23,350 bases of DNA from an uncultured Endomicrobiia bacterium (GTDB taxonomy: Bacteria > Elusimicrobiota > Endomicrobiia > Endomicrobiales > Endomicrobiaceae): the NCBI GenBank assembly GCA_938040055.1, contig CALHWY010000002.1, positions 1-23,350 of the forward strand, in the 5' to 3' direction. Under the pieces are notes generated by a model, which searched no databases, had not been told where the DNA came from, and saw only the letters and a list, made by a program, of their open reading frames with translations. Position numbers and translations under genes: made by a program. The first letter of the stretch is position 1. Each line of letters opens with the position of its first letter. Positions 23,296-23,350 of this stretch are shown here, piece by piece.

Positions 23296-23350
23296 TTATT
23301 CATAAATGATGTCGTCAAGATAAAGCACAAAGCCGTTGGGATTGTCGTCT
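23296..23350 (-). CDS. C-terminal tail of a fifth carbohydrate-binding-like paralogue (partial)
   Basis: The last 17 full codons before a TAA at 23296-23298 read DDNPNGFVLYLDDIIYE. This matches the end of the protein at 22570-23241 (ADNPDGCIFYIDEVRYE) almost position for position, so another family member lies directly upstream in the same operon. Most of the gene is outside the window. Confidence 0.8.
   Translation of the reverse strand, partial: DDNPNGFVLYLDDIIYE

Overview
The window is an AT-rich bacterial segment from a Gram-negative-type cell: it encodes a TolC-like outer-membrane channel, a HlyD-like adaptor and many exported proteins and lipoproteins. The mix of fibre-like secreted proteins, carbohydrate-binding-like lipoproteins, DUF5683-type protein, decayed insertion sequences and many frameshifted genes would fit an Elusimicrobiota/Endomicrobium-like genome undergoing reduction. 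That placement is an inference from style, not from a marker gene. Nearly every intact gene is on the minus strand. No rRNA, tRNA or CRISPR array was seen.

Region 1 (1-2945, minus): a surface-structure locus. An abundant-looking exported protein (2058-2801, very strong Shine-Dalgarno) is followed by a perfect 13-bp terminator hairpin, then a fimbrial-chaperone-like periplasmic protein (1246-2001), then a larger exported beta-rich protein that leaves the window (1-985). The first and third share an N-terminal [YF][KR]AEISF motif. The hairpin sits against the chaperone's ribosome-binding site and looks like an attenuator that makes the subunit exceed its helper.

Region 2 (about 2946-5096): weak or decayed sequence and an IS3-family remnant (copy 1, 3979-5096) with a DD35E transposase.

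Region 3 (5097-13921): an island, visibly more AT-rich than its surroundings, lying between two inverted copies of the same IS3-family element (copy 2 is 13922-15212). It holds one tight minus-strand operon: ABC exporter (11510-13297), HlyD-like adaptor (10639-11493, TTG start), TolC-like channel (9189-10652), a large GT2-Rossmann-GT4 glycosyltransferase (6640-9186) and a methyltransferase (5842-6603). Upstream is a frameshifted, N-terminally truncated gene resembling uncharacterised nucleotidyltransferases. Together this reads as a system that glycosylates and methylates something and exports it across both membranes. The exported molecule is not identifiable here.

Region 4 (15213-17374): a graveyard. 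It has a pyrF 5' fragment cut by IS copy 2, an orphan FNNDGI-type domain, about 1.2 kb of stop-ridden sequence, and a short frameshifted helical ORF.

Region 5 (17375-23350, minus): a set of exported proteins sharing a C-terminal jelly-roll, carbohydrate-binding-like domain. There are five members: 17375-18553, 20209-21300, 21914-22573, 22570-23241 and the tail at 23296-23350. A DUF5683-like membrane protein is embedded among them, as is one multiply frameshifted exported-protein gene (18906-20190) carrying a 59-bp tandem duplication.
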